Source of the DNA: Isoetes taiwanensis
Lineage: Eukaryota; Streptophyta; Lycopodiopsida; Isoetales; Isoetaceae
DNA length: 64,000 nucleotides
NCBI GenBank assembly: GCA_021234155.1
Contig: JAJEKV010000095.1
Span: 1,119,524 to 1,183,523 of the forward strand
Reading direction: 5' to 3'
The position numbers and the translations under genes were made by a program. Below the pieces are notes generated by a model that saw only the letters and a program-made list of their open reading frames with translations, was not told the origin of the DNA and did not search any database. Of the stretch, positions 9,523-19,827 are shown piece after piece (position 1 is the stretch's first letter; each line of letters begins with the position of its first letter).

Positions 9523-11915
9523 CTAGTTAAGGTGCCCAGCGTTGCTGGGCATAGCTAGAAACTGTGAATGACATACTGGAGCAATTGTTAAATGTATTTA
9601 TGTTTTTAAAATTAGATAATCAAGCATTCGACCACATTTTGCACTTCCCCTTATCTTTTCCGTTTTCTTTTTTCATTTTGCCTTTGTCTATTATTATTTT
9701 TTCCTATTTTCCCCTTGCCCTTTTCCCTTTTTACATTTTTCAATTTACTTTTTTCTTTTTCCATTATTCCATTTCTTCTTTTTCTCTTTTTTGTTTCTGC
9801 TTACCCATTTTTCCTTTTCTATTTTTCCCTTCCCTTTTCTCCAATTTGTGGTTGCCCTTTTTCCCTTTCCCTGTGCCCTTTCCCCCCTCTCTTTTTCCAT
9901 TTCCCTCATCCCCTTTGCCTCGTGCCCTTCTTTCTAAGTTTTCCTTTCTGCTTTCCCCTTTCCTTTCCCTTTTCCCTTTCCTTCTCCCCACCTTTTATTT
10001 TTTCCCATTTTTCCCTTCCCTTTTCCTCTTTTGCCCAACCCCTTGAGTCTTCCTTTTTCTAGTGCCATTTTCCCTTCCTTTTCCCCCCTCCTTTTTTTTT
10101 TTCCCTCTTTCCCTTTCCCTTTTTCCATGTCCATTTTTTCCTTTGGTTTCCCCTTTCCTCACCCTTTCCCTCTTCCCTTTTTTGCCATGTCCCTTTTCTC
10201 TTCTATTTTTTCATGCTCTTTTTTGGCTCCTCTTTTCCCCTTTCTTCACCTTTTCCTCCTCCCCTCCTTTTCCTTTTTTCCTTCTCTTTTCTTTTTCTAT
10301 TTTGCTCTTTCTTTTTATTCACCTCCCCTTTCTATTTTTCCATTTTACCTCCCGTTTTTTCCCTTTTGCCTTTTTCCATTTGCTTCCACTATTTTCATGC
10401 TTGCCTTTTCCATTTTCAACCTCCTTGCTTTTCCCTTTTTCTATCCCCTCCCCTTTTCACATTCCCTTTCTCATTTTACCTTCCTTTTCTCCCATTCCAT
10501 CCCCTTCGCTTCCCTTTCCCCCTTCCCCTTTACCAATGGCCTTTTTCCCTTCCCTTTTCCTCCTCTCCCGACCCTTTCTCTATTTGGTTTTTTTTCGTGC
10601 CCTTTTTCCCTTCTATTTTTCTCTCTTCCGCCTCCTTTTTATTTCTTTTTTCCCTTTCTTTTTCTCATGTCTTTTTTTCCCTTCCCTTTATTTCTCTTCC
10701 CCTTTTTACAGTGCCATTTATTCCTTCCCTTTGCCCACCCTTTCCCTCTTTCCTTTTTTTCATAGTCTTTTTCTTACCCTTTGCTCCCTCATTTGTTCTT
10801 TTCCTTTTCCCTTTCCCCTTTCCTCCCTCCTTTCTCTTCCTTTTCTCCGCTTCTCTCCTTCTTTTCTCTTCCTCTTTTCCCCATGCCCTTTTTCCCTTTT
10901 GCCCCTCCCCTCGCTTTTTCCTTTTACCCTTTCCATCCCTTCTCTCCTCCCTTTTTCTCTTTCTTTTTTTTTCGTGTCCTTTTTCCCTTCTTTTTTTCTC
11001 CTTTCCCCACATTTTTTCTCTCCCCCTTTTCCTTTTTTTTTTATTGAAGGCGACTATTTATATTAAGTATAGGTTAAATATACAAAAAGAACCTTTTTTC
11101 CAGGGAAGTGTAACCCTATTTCAGTTTAAGATACTTTTAGAAATCTCCCCCTTTTCCACTGTCCCTTTTCGCTCCCTCCTCCTCTCCCCTTTTTCCCTTT
11201 CCATTTTCCTTTCCTTTTCCCTTTTCCTTTTCCCTTCCCTTCTCTCCACCCTTTTCCTTATCCCCTTTTTCCCTTCCCTTTTAGTCCTGTCCTCACCCTT
11301 TCCCTCTCTTTTCATAGTGTCATTTTTTCCTTTATTTTCTCTCTTTCTTTTCCTTTCTCTTTTTTGTGCTATTTTCTATTTCCTTTTCCCTTTTATTCGT
11401 GCCTTTTTTGCCTTTCACTTTGGCTTTATCTCCTCCCTTTTCCTCCTTTCCCCACCTTTTTACTCTTCCCCTTTCCCAGTGTTCCTTTTCACTCCCTCCT
11501 CCTCCCCCTTTCTTTTACCTTTCCCTTTTCTTTCCTTTTCCCTTTTCCTTTTCCCTTCCCTTTTCTCTACCATTTTCCTCATCCCTTTTTCAACTTCCCT
11601 TTTACTCCTATCCTCATCCTTTCCATCTTCTCCTTTTCATAGTGTCTTTTTTTTCTTTATTTTCCTTTCCCTTTTTCGTGCTCTTTTCGCTTTCCTTTTT
11701 TCTTTTCTTTCTTTCCCTTTTACTCGTGCCTTTTTGCCTTTCACTTTGCCTTTTTCTCCTCCCTTTTCCTTTTCCCTTTCCTCTTCAGACATTAAAGCAT
11801 GGCCAATCATGGTGGCGGGAAGTCGTGCGATAAATCTCGACCTCTGAATGCAATCGGATGATCTCAGCCATCCAAATTAGGGTTTCATTCATGACATACT
11901 TACGCTATAACATTA
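9523..11915 (-). mobile_element. Helitron H_b (middle of the nest)
   Basis: On plus it starts A|CTAG (9523-9526), with the hairpin GCCCAGC/GCTGGGC (9534-9540, 9544-9550). It holds pyrimidine arrays at 9640-11040 and 11150-11790, then the family 5' region (about 11790-11915) ending GCTATAACATTA. It is interrupted there by H_c, and its last 12 bases (TATAATATAAGA on plus) reappear at 13622-13633. It is inserted between A and T inside the 5' terminus of H_a. It has no transposase gene. Like its relatives it is purine-rich on the TC-to-CTAG strand. Confidence 0.85.
11041..11150. other. Non-array island inside H_b
   Basis: About 110 bp of mixed-sequence DNA (beginning TATTGAAGGCGACTATTTAT) interrupts the pyrimidine array. 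It may be a small insertion or the seam between two arrays. I recognise nothing in it. Confidence 0.5.
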
Positions 11916-13621
11916 CTAGTAATGGTGCCCAGCGTTGCTGGGCATAAGTTGAGAGCCTGTAAATGCTTTGGGATGCAGTGAGAAAAGCCCTATCCCTTTC
12001 CCTTTCCCTTTTGCTCTATCCCGCATTTCATTTTTTCTTATTTTCTCTACTTTTTTTTTTCTTTTCTTTTTTTTTCTCGTCTTTCTCACATGTTTCCTTG
12101 TTTTCCCATCCCTTTCCTTCCCCTTTCCGTGTTCCCGATAACCTTTTTCCCTTCCCTTTTGCTCCTTTCTCCACCTTTTCCCTCTTTCCTTTTTTCTTTG
12201 CCCTTTTCCCTTCCCCTTTCTCTTTTTTTATGCCTTCTCTTTTCCCCACCCTTTTTCCATGTCTTCCCTTTTTCTCAACCTTTTACTCTTTCGCCCTTTT
12301 CCATGCCTATTTTCCCTTCTCTTTTCCTCCTTTTCCCACTCTTTTCCTCCTTTTTTTTTGTGCCCTTTTCCCTTCCATTTTTCTTTTCTCCCTCCCGTTT
12401 TCCATGCCCTTTTTACCTTCCCTTTTTCCATCTCCTCACCCTTTCCCTCTTTCCCTTTTCCATGTTCTCTTTTTCTCTATTTCCCTTTTCCCATGCCCTT
12501 TTTCCCACCCTTTTCTTCTTTCTATTTTTCCCGTGCTTCCTTTTCCTCCTTTTCCCACCCTTTCCCTCTTCCCGTGCAATTTTCCCTTCTTTCAACCCTT
12601 CCTTTTTCTTTTCTCTTTTCCTTTCCTCATGTTCTTTTTCCCTTTCCCTCCCCTCCATCACTCCCCTGCAATGTAAGGTGGTTGGGGGCAGGGCCCAACC
12701 GTGCAATGTAGTGTGGTGTGTGGTCACATGTCCAGTTGGATGCTGCCTAGTGGCGTGACATTAAAACTACTATCTATCTATCTATCTTTCCCTTTTTTCC
12801 CATTTCCTTTTCTTGATGGATTTTTTTTCTTTCCCTTTTCCTCCTTTGCCGATCCTTTTCCTGTGCACTTTTTCCCTTCCTTTCCCTTTTCCATGCCTTT
12901 TGCACATTTGTTTTATTCTCTTATTTCCTATACCCATTTTCCTCTTTTCCCCACCCTTTCTCTTTTGCCCATTTTCTTTTCCCATTTTTCTTTTTTCCCT
13001 TTCTTCACCATTTTCCTCTTCCCTTTTCTCTCATGCCCTTCCCCCCTTCCCTTCCCTTTCTTTTTCCTTGTGACCTTTACCTAGGTTCCCTTTCCCCCTT
13101 TTCCCTTTCTTTTTTCTTTCTTCTCACTTTCCCTTTTTCTATGCCCCTTTTCTTTTCCCCTCTCCCTATCCATTTCTTGTTCCTTTTCTTATCTTTCCTC
13201 ATTTTTCCAACCTTTCACTCTTCCCCTTTTCTTGATGCGTTTTTTCCCTTCCCTTTCCCTCTCTTTTTTTTTCCCTTTTCCTATGCCATTTGTCCCTTCC
13301 TTTTTCCTCTTTTCTCAACGCTTCTCTTTTTCCCCCTTTTCCCATGCTCCTTCCTTTTCCCATGCTTTTTTTCTCCTCCCCTTTTCCATGTTTTTTTTCT
13401 CCTCCATTTTCTCCTTCTTTGAACCTTTTCCTCTTTCCTTTTTTTTTTCATGCCCTTTCCATTTACCTTTTCCACTTTATCTCTTCCTCCTTCCCTCGTG
13501 CCCTTTGCCCAGGTTCCCTTTCCCTTTTTCATTTTCCATGCCTTTTTCTCTTCTCTTATCCCCACCCTTTTCCCTTTTCCTTTTACCCTTTTCCCTACGC
13601 TATAACATTATAATATAAAGA
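11916..13621 (-). mobile_element. Helitron H_c (innermost of the nest, complete)
   Basis: Left end on plus: A|CTAG (11916-11919), hairpin GCCCAGC (11927-11933) and GCTGGGC (11937-11943). Right end: CGCTATAACATTATAATATA then AAGA|T, the reverse complement of a TCTTT... 5' terminus (13620-13621). It is inserted at A|T inside the 5' terminus of H_b. Its interior is a pyrimidine array interrupted by a 117-bp GATA-tailed element (12670-12786). No protein-coding capacity was seen; the long frames here are array artefacts. Confidence 0.88.
12670..12786 (-). mobile_element. Mobile GATA-microsatellite element, copy 1
   Basis: This 117-bp insert in the H_c array has a matching empty site in the paralogous H_a array: CCCCTGC|TTCCC at 8468/8469. 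A few bases of the target (TTCCC) seem to be lost. On minus it reads (GATA)n, then AGTAGTTTTAATGTCACGCC, then a stem-loop (GGTTGGG 12680-12686 with CCCAACC 12694-12700), flanked by ACATTGCA repeats. Two longer copies lie at 44607-44862 and 53081-53311. Microsatellite plus 3' hairpin recalls HINE-type helentron derivatives, but no autonomous partner or CTRR end is visible. Confidence 0.75.
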
Positions 13622-13646
13622 TATAATATAAGATAATATAAGAAGA
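13622..13646. other. Two stacked orphan 5' Helitron stubs
   Basis: Directly after the 5' terminus of H_c come TATAATATAAGA (13622-13633) and TAATATAAGA(AGA) (13634-13646). These are the terminal 12 and 10-13 bases missing from H_b and H_a, in the order expected for H_a containing H_b containing H_c. They prove nesting rather than simple head-to-tail repetition. Confidence 0.8.
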
Positions 13647-13868
13647 TTGGGTCGTATAAAAACCACAAGTTGAGATTCCATTAATTGCAAGTAAAAGATC
13701 ATAATTAACCTCATGGTATACAAAATGATTTTGGTACTAAGAGACAAATATTATAAGAATCTTTTTCGTTTGATATGCTATGAATCAAGTTGTTTTAACA
13801 TTTAGCTCTTCATTTAGCTTCCACAAACATTTAGGTATGGACAACAATTGCATATTGATGTCATACAT

Positions 13869-14301
13869 GCATTAATTACAAGGGCCCTTGGGTAAGTCAA
13901 AGTTATTAAATATAGGTGACTGCATTAATTACAAGGGCCCTTGGGTAAGTCAAAGTTATTAAATATAGCTGACTTGCATTGCATTAATTACAAGGGCCCT
14001 TGGGTAAGTCAAAGTTATTAAATATAGGTGACTTGCATTAATTACAAGGGCCCTTGGGTAAGTCAAAGTTATTAAATATAGGTGACTTGCATTAATTACA
14101 AGGGCCCTTGGGTAAGTCAAAGTTATTAAATATAGGTGACTGAATTAATTACAAGGGCCCTTAGGTAAGTCAAAGTTATTAAATGTAGGTGACTTGCATT
14201 AATTACAAGGGCCCTTGGGTAAGTCAAAGTTATTAAATATAGGTGACCGCATTAATTACAAGGGCCCTTGGGTAAGTCAAAGTTATTAAATATAGGTGAC
14301 T
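13869..14301. repeat. Minisatellite, 8 copies of a 53-58 bp unit
   Basis: Copies start at 13869, 13922, 13981, 14035, 14089, 14142, 14196 and 14249. Each begins GCATTAATTACAAGGGCCCT (minor variants), contains the palindrome AAGGGCCCTT, and ends ATATAGGTGAC. The copies are more than 95% alike by eye. The unit's end (TATAGGTGAC) is also the start of the flanking repeat beside H_d, so the array probably grew from that sequence. Confidence 0.95.
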
Positions 14302-14343
14302 GCCCCATGGGGACCTCGTGTGGTATGTCAAAACTATTATATA

Positions 14344-15825
14344 CTAGAAATGGAGCCCAGCGTTGCTGGGCATAGCTAGGACTGGAGCAAATTGTAGATG
14401 AATTCACGTTCTTAATCACACAATTAGTCCACCTCCCCTTCCTTTTTATTTTTTCTTTTCCTTTTACGCTTCGATGCCCTTTTTTTCCTTCCTTTTTTTT
14501 TATTTAGCTTTTTTCTTTTTCCGCTCTTCCATTTCTGCCAACTTCCTTTTCCCCTTTTTGTTTTCCCCTTCCATTTTTATTTTTTTAATTTCGCAATCTA
14601 TTTTCTCCCATTTCTAGTTGCCCTTTCCTTTTTCCTTTTTTCACACTTTCTCCACCCCTTTTCCTTTTTCCTTTTTTGCTTCCTTTTCCATTTTTCTATT
14701 CCCTCCTTTTCCCTTTTTTCTTTTTTCTATTTTTCTCTTCTTTTTTGTTCTCTTCCCCTCCACTTCCTATTTTTCTATTTTACCCTTATTTTTTCCTCAT
14801 TCCCTTTCTTCTCCTCCCCATTTCACTTCCCCTTTTCCTTTCATCTTTTATCCTTTTCTTTTTCTCCGCTCCCCTCTCCTCTCCTCCCCTCCTCTTTGCT
14901 TCGCTTCCCTTTCTCCTTTCCCTTCCAATGGTCTTTTTCCCTTCTTTTTTCCTCCTTTCCCAGCCTTTTCTCTCTTCCACTTTTTCCTGTACAATTCTTC
15001 CCTCCCATATCCCCCTCCCTTTTCGTTTTCCTTTTCTCTTCCCTTTTCCCATATCCCTTTTCCCCACCTATTTTTTCTTCTCTTTTTCCCAGTGCCCTTT
15101 TTGCCCTTTCCTTTATTTTCGTGCCTTTTTTCCTTTCTTTTCCTCCTCCTTTGTTCTTTTCCCTTTCCTTTTTTCCATACCTTCCCTTTTTCCCTTTCCT
15201 CACACTTTCCCTCTTTCTTTTTTTTCCCTTCACTTTCCCCCCTTCCTTCTTCTAGTTTTCTCTATGCCCTTTTTTCTTCCCTTCCCCGATTCTTCCTCTC
15301 TTTTTCTTTTCCCTTTTCCTTTCTCGTCTCCCCTCCCTTTTTCTCTTTCCCTTTTCCCGTGTCTTTTTTCCCTTCCCTTTCGCCTTTCCCCACATTTTTC
15401 CTCTTCCCCCTCCCAGTGTCCCTTTTCACTCCCTCCTCCTCCCCCTTTCCTTTTTTCCTTCCCTTCTCTCTACCCTTTTCCTTTTTCCCGTACCTTTTAC
15501 TCCTGTCCTCACCCTTTCTCTCTTCTCCTTTTCGCAGTGTCTTTTTTTTCCTTCCTTTTCTCCCTTTCAATTTCTTTCCCTTTTTCTGTGCTCTTTTCCC
15601 TTTTATTTTCCCTTTTCCTTCTTTCCTTTTTACCCATGCCTTTTTGCCTTTCACTTTGCCCTTTTTTCCTCCCTTTTCCTTTTTCCTTTCCCTTTTCAAG
15701 GCATGGCCAATCACAGTGGTAGGAAGTCGTGCGATAAATTTCATTCTTCGGATGCAATTAGATGATCTCAACTGTATAAATTAGGGTTTGATTCATGACA
15801 TACGCTAAAACTTTATAATATAAGA
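14344..15825 (-). mobile_element. Complete Helitron H_d with a surviving empty site
   Basis: Left end on plus: A(14343)|CTAG (14344-14347), hairpin GCCCAGC (14355-14361) and GCTGGGC (14365-14371). Right end: GCTAAAACTTTATAATATAA then GA|T(15826). The same host sequence without the element is at 41131-41150 (TTATTATATA|TAGGTGAC), so insertion between A and T with no duplication or loss is seen directly. The interior is a pyrimidine array (14430-15690) and a conserved 5' region. No transposase is encoded. Confidence 0.93.
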
Positions 15826-16184
15826 TAGGTGACCGCCGTGGGGACACTAAGTATCTAGTGCCAGCAAATCGTTGTTACATTACAATTGACCTACTTAATA
15901 AAGATGCCATTTGTTGCTAGAGTGCAATATTATACTGCTGTGTAGAAGTCCCCTACATAGCGGAATGGAAGTAGGGCCGCACCATTCCACGTGACTAGCT
16001 GCTTAGGTTTTTTTTTTCAGGGTTGCGACTGCCATAGTTTTTCTATTCGAAGATCTTGACCTGCTTTGGATTCGATTCAGTGGAATGGTGCTTTGGATAT
16101 GGATTTTAATATTTCATTGATTGTTGTTTGCAAGTTATATGGAGTCGTCATTTTTACCTCTTCCCTAGAACCTATAAATATTTA
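15826..16184. other. Host repeat between H_d and H_e (copia-type LTR-like DNA)
   Basis: This segment (GACCTACTTAATAAAGATGC near 15889, CCCCTACAT near 15951, TTATATGGAGTCGTCATTTT near 16134) is repeated nearly unchanged at 41141-41500. With 18324 onward it forms one end of the copia/LINE composite. Its position beyond the 3' end of the minus-strand copia relic suggests LTR, but clean LTR borders were not found. Confidence 0.5.
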
Positions 16185-18323
16185 CTAGTAATGGTGCCCA
16201 GCGTTGCTGGGCATAAGTTGAAAACCTGTATGGAAGGAAACATGTTCAGCTCAACTCCCTTTCATAAATCTTAGATAATGGAATTTAAGCTCAAAAGGTT
16301 TTTGTCCACTCGAGTATCGTTTCCATTTCTCTTTGCCTTTTGCTCTATCCCGCATTTCCCTTTTTTCTTTTCTTTTTTTCCCATTTTCCTACACACTTTC
16401 CTTTTTCTTTTTCCCTACACATTTTCTTTTCTTTTTCCCTTTTTCCTTTTCCCCTTTTCTTTTTATCCCGCTTTTCCCTTCCCTTCCCTTTCCACTTCAT
16501 GTTCTCCTTTTTCCCTTTTCCCTTTTTCTGACATTTTTTTTCCTTCCCTTTCATCCTTTCCAACCCTTCCCCTTTTTAATGTACCCTTTTTCCCTTTCCT
16601 TCCCCCTTCCTTTTCCTTTTCTATTTCCTTTTTTCTATGCCGTTTTTCCCTTCATGTCCTTTTTCTTCCTTTCTGCACCTCTTCCCTTTTTTCTCGTGCC
16701 CCTTCTCCCTACCTTTTCTTTTTTATTTTACATTGTCCTATGCTCTTTTTCCCTTCACTTTTTTCTTTTTTCTCACCCTTCCTCTCTTTCTCTTTTCATG
16801 CCCTTCCCCTCCTCTCTTTTTTCATTTCCCTCTTCCCCATTCCTCGTGCCATTTTTTCCTTTTTCCCCCTTTTTTATGTGCCCCTTTTCTTCTTTTTTCG
16901 CACCCTCTTCCCGTTTTCTTCATGCCCTTTCTCCCTTTCCTTTTTTTTTTCCCTTGTGCCGTGCTTTTTTTCCCCACTTTTTCATTTTTCTCACCCTTTC
17001 TCTCTTCTCTTTTTCATGTCATTTTCCCCCTCTCTTTTCTCATTTCCCTCTTCCCCATTCCTCGGGGCCTTTTTTTCTTCCTTTTTCATCCTTTCCTCTC
17101 TTCCCGTGTCCTTTTTCACTTTCTTCCTCCCTTTCCCTTTCCTTTTCATTTTTTCTTTCCTTTTCCCTTTTCCCCGACCTTTTTCTCCTTTCTCCATCAT
17201 CTTTCTCTTTTCCCTGTGCCCGTCCCTCCTCCTTTTTTCTTTTTTCTTTTCGCTTTTTCCATGCTCTTTTTCCCTTCTTTTTTCTCCTTTTCTCACCTTT
17301 TCCCTTTTCCCTGTGGCATTTTTCCCTTCCCCTTCCCATTTTCCATTTCCCTTCCCCCTTTTCCTCGTGCTCATTTTCCCTTCCCATTTCCCCTTTCTGT
17401 ATTCCCTTTTTTTCTCTTCTCTTTATCTTTTTGAATGCCCTTCTTCCCTTCACTTCTCTACATCATTCTCCTCTTCCCCTTTTTTCGCTTCAATTTTCCT
17501 CCTTTCCATACTCTTATCCCTTCCTCACCACTTCATTCCTTCCCTTTTTCCCTCTTCCCCTTTTCCCCTCTTCCTCGTGTCTCTTTGCCTTTTCCTTTTC
17601 ATCTTTCCACCCCCCCTTTTTCTTTTTCCTTTCCCTAACTTCCCCCCTTTTCCCGTGCCCTTTTTCTCTTTTCTCCCCTCCTTTCTTTTCCTTTTCTCTT
17701 TCCCTTTTCCATTACGCCCTTCCTTTTTCCCCACCTTTTCCATGCGCTCCTTTTCCTCCTTTCTCTATCCTCCTCTTCTTTTCCATTTGAGCGTTCTCAT
17801 TCATTTTTTTTTCGTTTTACTTTTTTCATGCTCTTTTTTCCTTCCTTTTTCCCCTTTTCTCAACCTTTCCCTTTTGCCCTTTTCCCATCTCCCTCTCCCC
17901 TTTTCTAAATGCCCATTTTCCCTTCCCTTTTTCCCTTTCCGCATGTCTTTTTTTCTTCCCCTTTCGCTTTTCCAATGCCCCTTTTCCCTTCCCTTTTCCT
18001 CCTTTCCCCACTCTTTTCTCATTGCCCTTTCTCCCTTCCTATTCCTCTCGCCCCTCTTTGTTTTCTCTTTCTTTTTCCCTTTTCCCATGCCACTTTTTCC
18101 TTTACTCATCATTTCCTTCTTCCCCCTTTTCCCATGCCCTTTTCCCCTCTTCCCCTTTCCCTCGTGCCTTTTTCCCTTCACTTTTCCTTTTTCATTCTCC
18201 CTTTTCCTTAATCTTCGATATTGCAATAAAATCATCACCGTCCGATTAAGCCAATCAAATCTACATCATTAGATTTAGGGCTTGATGGAAAACGGACACA
18301 CGCTAAAACATTATAATATAGGA
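16185..18323 (-). mobile_element. Complete Helitron H_e with a surviving empty site
   Basis: Left end on plus: A(16184)|CTAG (16185-16188), hairpin GCCCAGC (16196-16202) and GCTGGGC (16206-16212). Right end: CGCTAAAACATTATAATATA then GGA|T(18324). The empty site at 41491-41510 reads ATAAATGTTTA|TTGTTAGACA, giving a precise A/T insertion. The interior is a 1.9-kb pyrimidine array, the longest in the window. The frames of 664 and 485 codons across it are low-complexity artefacts. Confidence 0.93.
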
Positions 18324-18730
18324 TTGTTAGACACTACAACCCCAACATTTGGTCCATGGCTAAAAACAATAGCAAAAATAAATTACGGATTTTTTTTTGA
18401 AGATTCGAAAAAAACCTACACGTAGTTATACAGTGGTGTGGTTTTTCAAGGATATGATGTAGTTTTTCTTATGAAGCCATAGCTTTCTTTTTTAAGAATG
18501 TGTGGTTTCTTAAGGAGGTGTAGTTTTTTTTTAAGGATGTGTTGTTTTCTCAGGCAATATGATTTTTTAAAGGGAAGAAAGATTTTTAATAGTCCGACTT
18601 TATTCGATTGCGTTATGAGAATTCTATCCATTTATTCTATTCTATTATGAATGAACAAAAGCCACACCTCACAGCCATCGATGCCATCGATGCTGCCAGT
18701 TAATAATAGGCCGATTGGCCTTAGTGGAGG
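18324..18730. other. Host repeat right of H_e, with degenerate short repeats
   Basis: It begins TTGTTAGACACTACAACCCC; the reverse complement TGTTGGGGTTGTAGTGTCTA looks like a copia LTR start on minus. From 18420 to 18600 a loosely repeated motif (TTTAAGGATGTGTTGTTTTC-like, roughly 27-bp steps) occurs. On minus it gives LKKPHILKK-like peptide repeats. The same motif occurs near 41620-41780, 42590-42730, 44960-45110 and 53400-53540. Confidence 0.5.
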
Positions 18731-18732
18731 AT

Positions 18733-19797
18733 AAAAAGCATTTATTCATTCAAGAAAAGTGTTCATATAATAATAGTCTATAAATACAATTGAATGTGAG
18801 ATGCAATGGTGCATCCAATGTCTCACTTGTGACCCTCTTGCAGAAATCAACTTCTATGTGTCTTCTAGTAGTGTTGTGTTCTTGTAGTATCCTAGTATAT
18901 TCTTGAGAATAGTTTTTCTATAACATTAATGTAACAGTGTCCCTATTCTCCTTACCCCTTACATTGCACCTAAGGCCATGTAATAGTTGACCAAATGATC
19001 CAACCAATCACTGCACAAGAATTGAAGACCATGTAAGTTTGAACTAGTTGCCTAACCAATCAGTCATGATGTCGAGATAATCACAATAAAATTATAGGGT
19101 TGTATAAAAATCACATAAGTTTATGCCATAATTCTAAGGACAAACCCGGCCCCCATACCCTACCTCCATACAGCACCACCGCTTGCACCAGCACTTTGAA
19201 TAACATTCTTTTCAAACTAAATTTCTGTATATCCGCTTTCACACATTTCCTTTGCAATGCAAAAAAGGCCTTAAGCCCCCCATTTACCCACTGCTCTACT
19301 GTTTGATTCCACCTGAATTTTTTATCCACTAGAAGCCTCGAGTACTTATACGATGTAGCAATCTCTACTGTGTTTCCCTTATATGAAAAACCATAATTCT
19401 TATCTAGGATCTTCCCAAAAAGCACCACCTTAGTCTTGCCCAAGTTCACCTGTAGCCCCCTCGCATCATCAAAAGAGGCTAGGGCATCTAAATGCCTCTG
19501 CATTCCCTCCTTGCTTAGGGCAATCAACAGAATACCATGTTCATATAACAGCAAAACATATCTAGCCACAACTGCACCTTTTTCCCCATACTTCCCCACC
19601 CATTCTTCCAATCCATCAATAAAGATCCCAAAAAGTGTTGGTGACATCGGGCACCCCTGTTTAACCCCCACATCGCTAATCATCTCCTCGCCACATTCCT
19701 CAACAAATGGGGTAGAAAGAGTAACCATATCTCTTTTATATAACATTCGCACCGCATCTTTGTATTCTGCAGGCACCCCTACCCGTTTCAACACAAA
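18733..19797 (-). pseudogene. LINE reverse transcriptase, 5'-truncated, catalytic box lost
   Basis: The minus strand at 19794-19111 encodes 227 residues of a non-LTR reverse transcriptase. It has the GVKQGCPMSPTLFGIFIDGL motif, then the thumb-side GLQVNLGKTKVVLFG and a YKYS.LLVDKKFRW motif. The YADD catalytic box, expected between these, reads YEHG, so the enzyme would be inactive. The protein starts abruptly at 19797, where copia integrase sequence begins, and the ORF ends before the usual zinc-knuckle region. The 18733-19110 part (starting GATAAAAAGCATTTATTC on plus) is probably the 3' UTR. Relics of the same piece are in the copies at 43.3-43.95 and 51.8-52.4 kb. Confidence 0.8.
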
Positions 19798-19827
19798 TAT
19801 TGAGTAAAAGCATATTGAGTAAAAGCA
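19798..19827. repeat. 15-bp tandem repeat at the LINE/copia junction
   Basis: TATTGAGTAAAAGCA occurs at 19798-19812 and 19813-19827. The two paralogous junctions (near 43970 and 52430) have only one degenerate copy, so this is a local duplication in this copy rather than a LINE target-site duplication. Confidence 0.8.

Noticed and set aside
9523-13621. Head-to-tail Helitron concatemer from rolling-circle readthrough
   Set aside because: Each inner junction lacks the outer element's terminal 10-13 bases, and these are recovered in order at 13622-13646. That fits serial nested insertion instead.
16278-18272. Frames of 664 and 485 codons (and similar ones at 4798-5892, 10062-11847, 14618-15784 and 60190-60990)
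   Set aside because: They translate polypyrimidine or polypurine arrays into Phe/Pro/Ser or Lys/Glu/Arg strings in several frames at once. They lack domains, codon structure and conserved starts.
19798-19827. 15-bp direct repeat as a LINE target-site duplication
   Set aside because: The copies are adjacent rather than flanking the LINE, and the paralogous junctions have only one copy.
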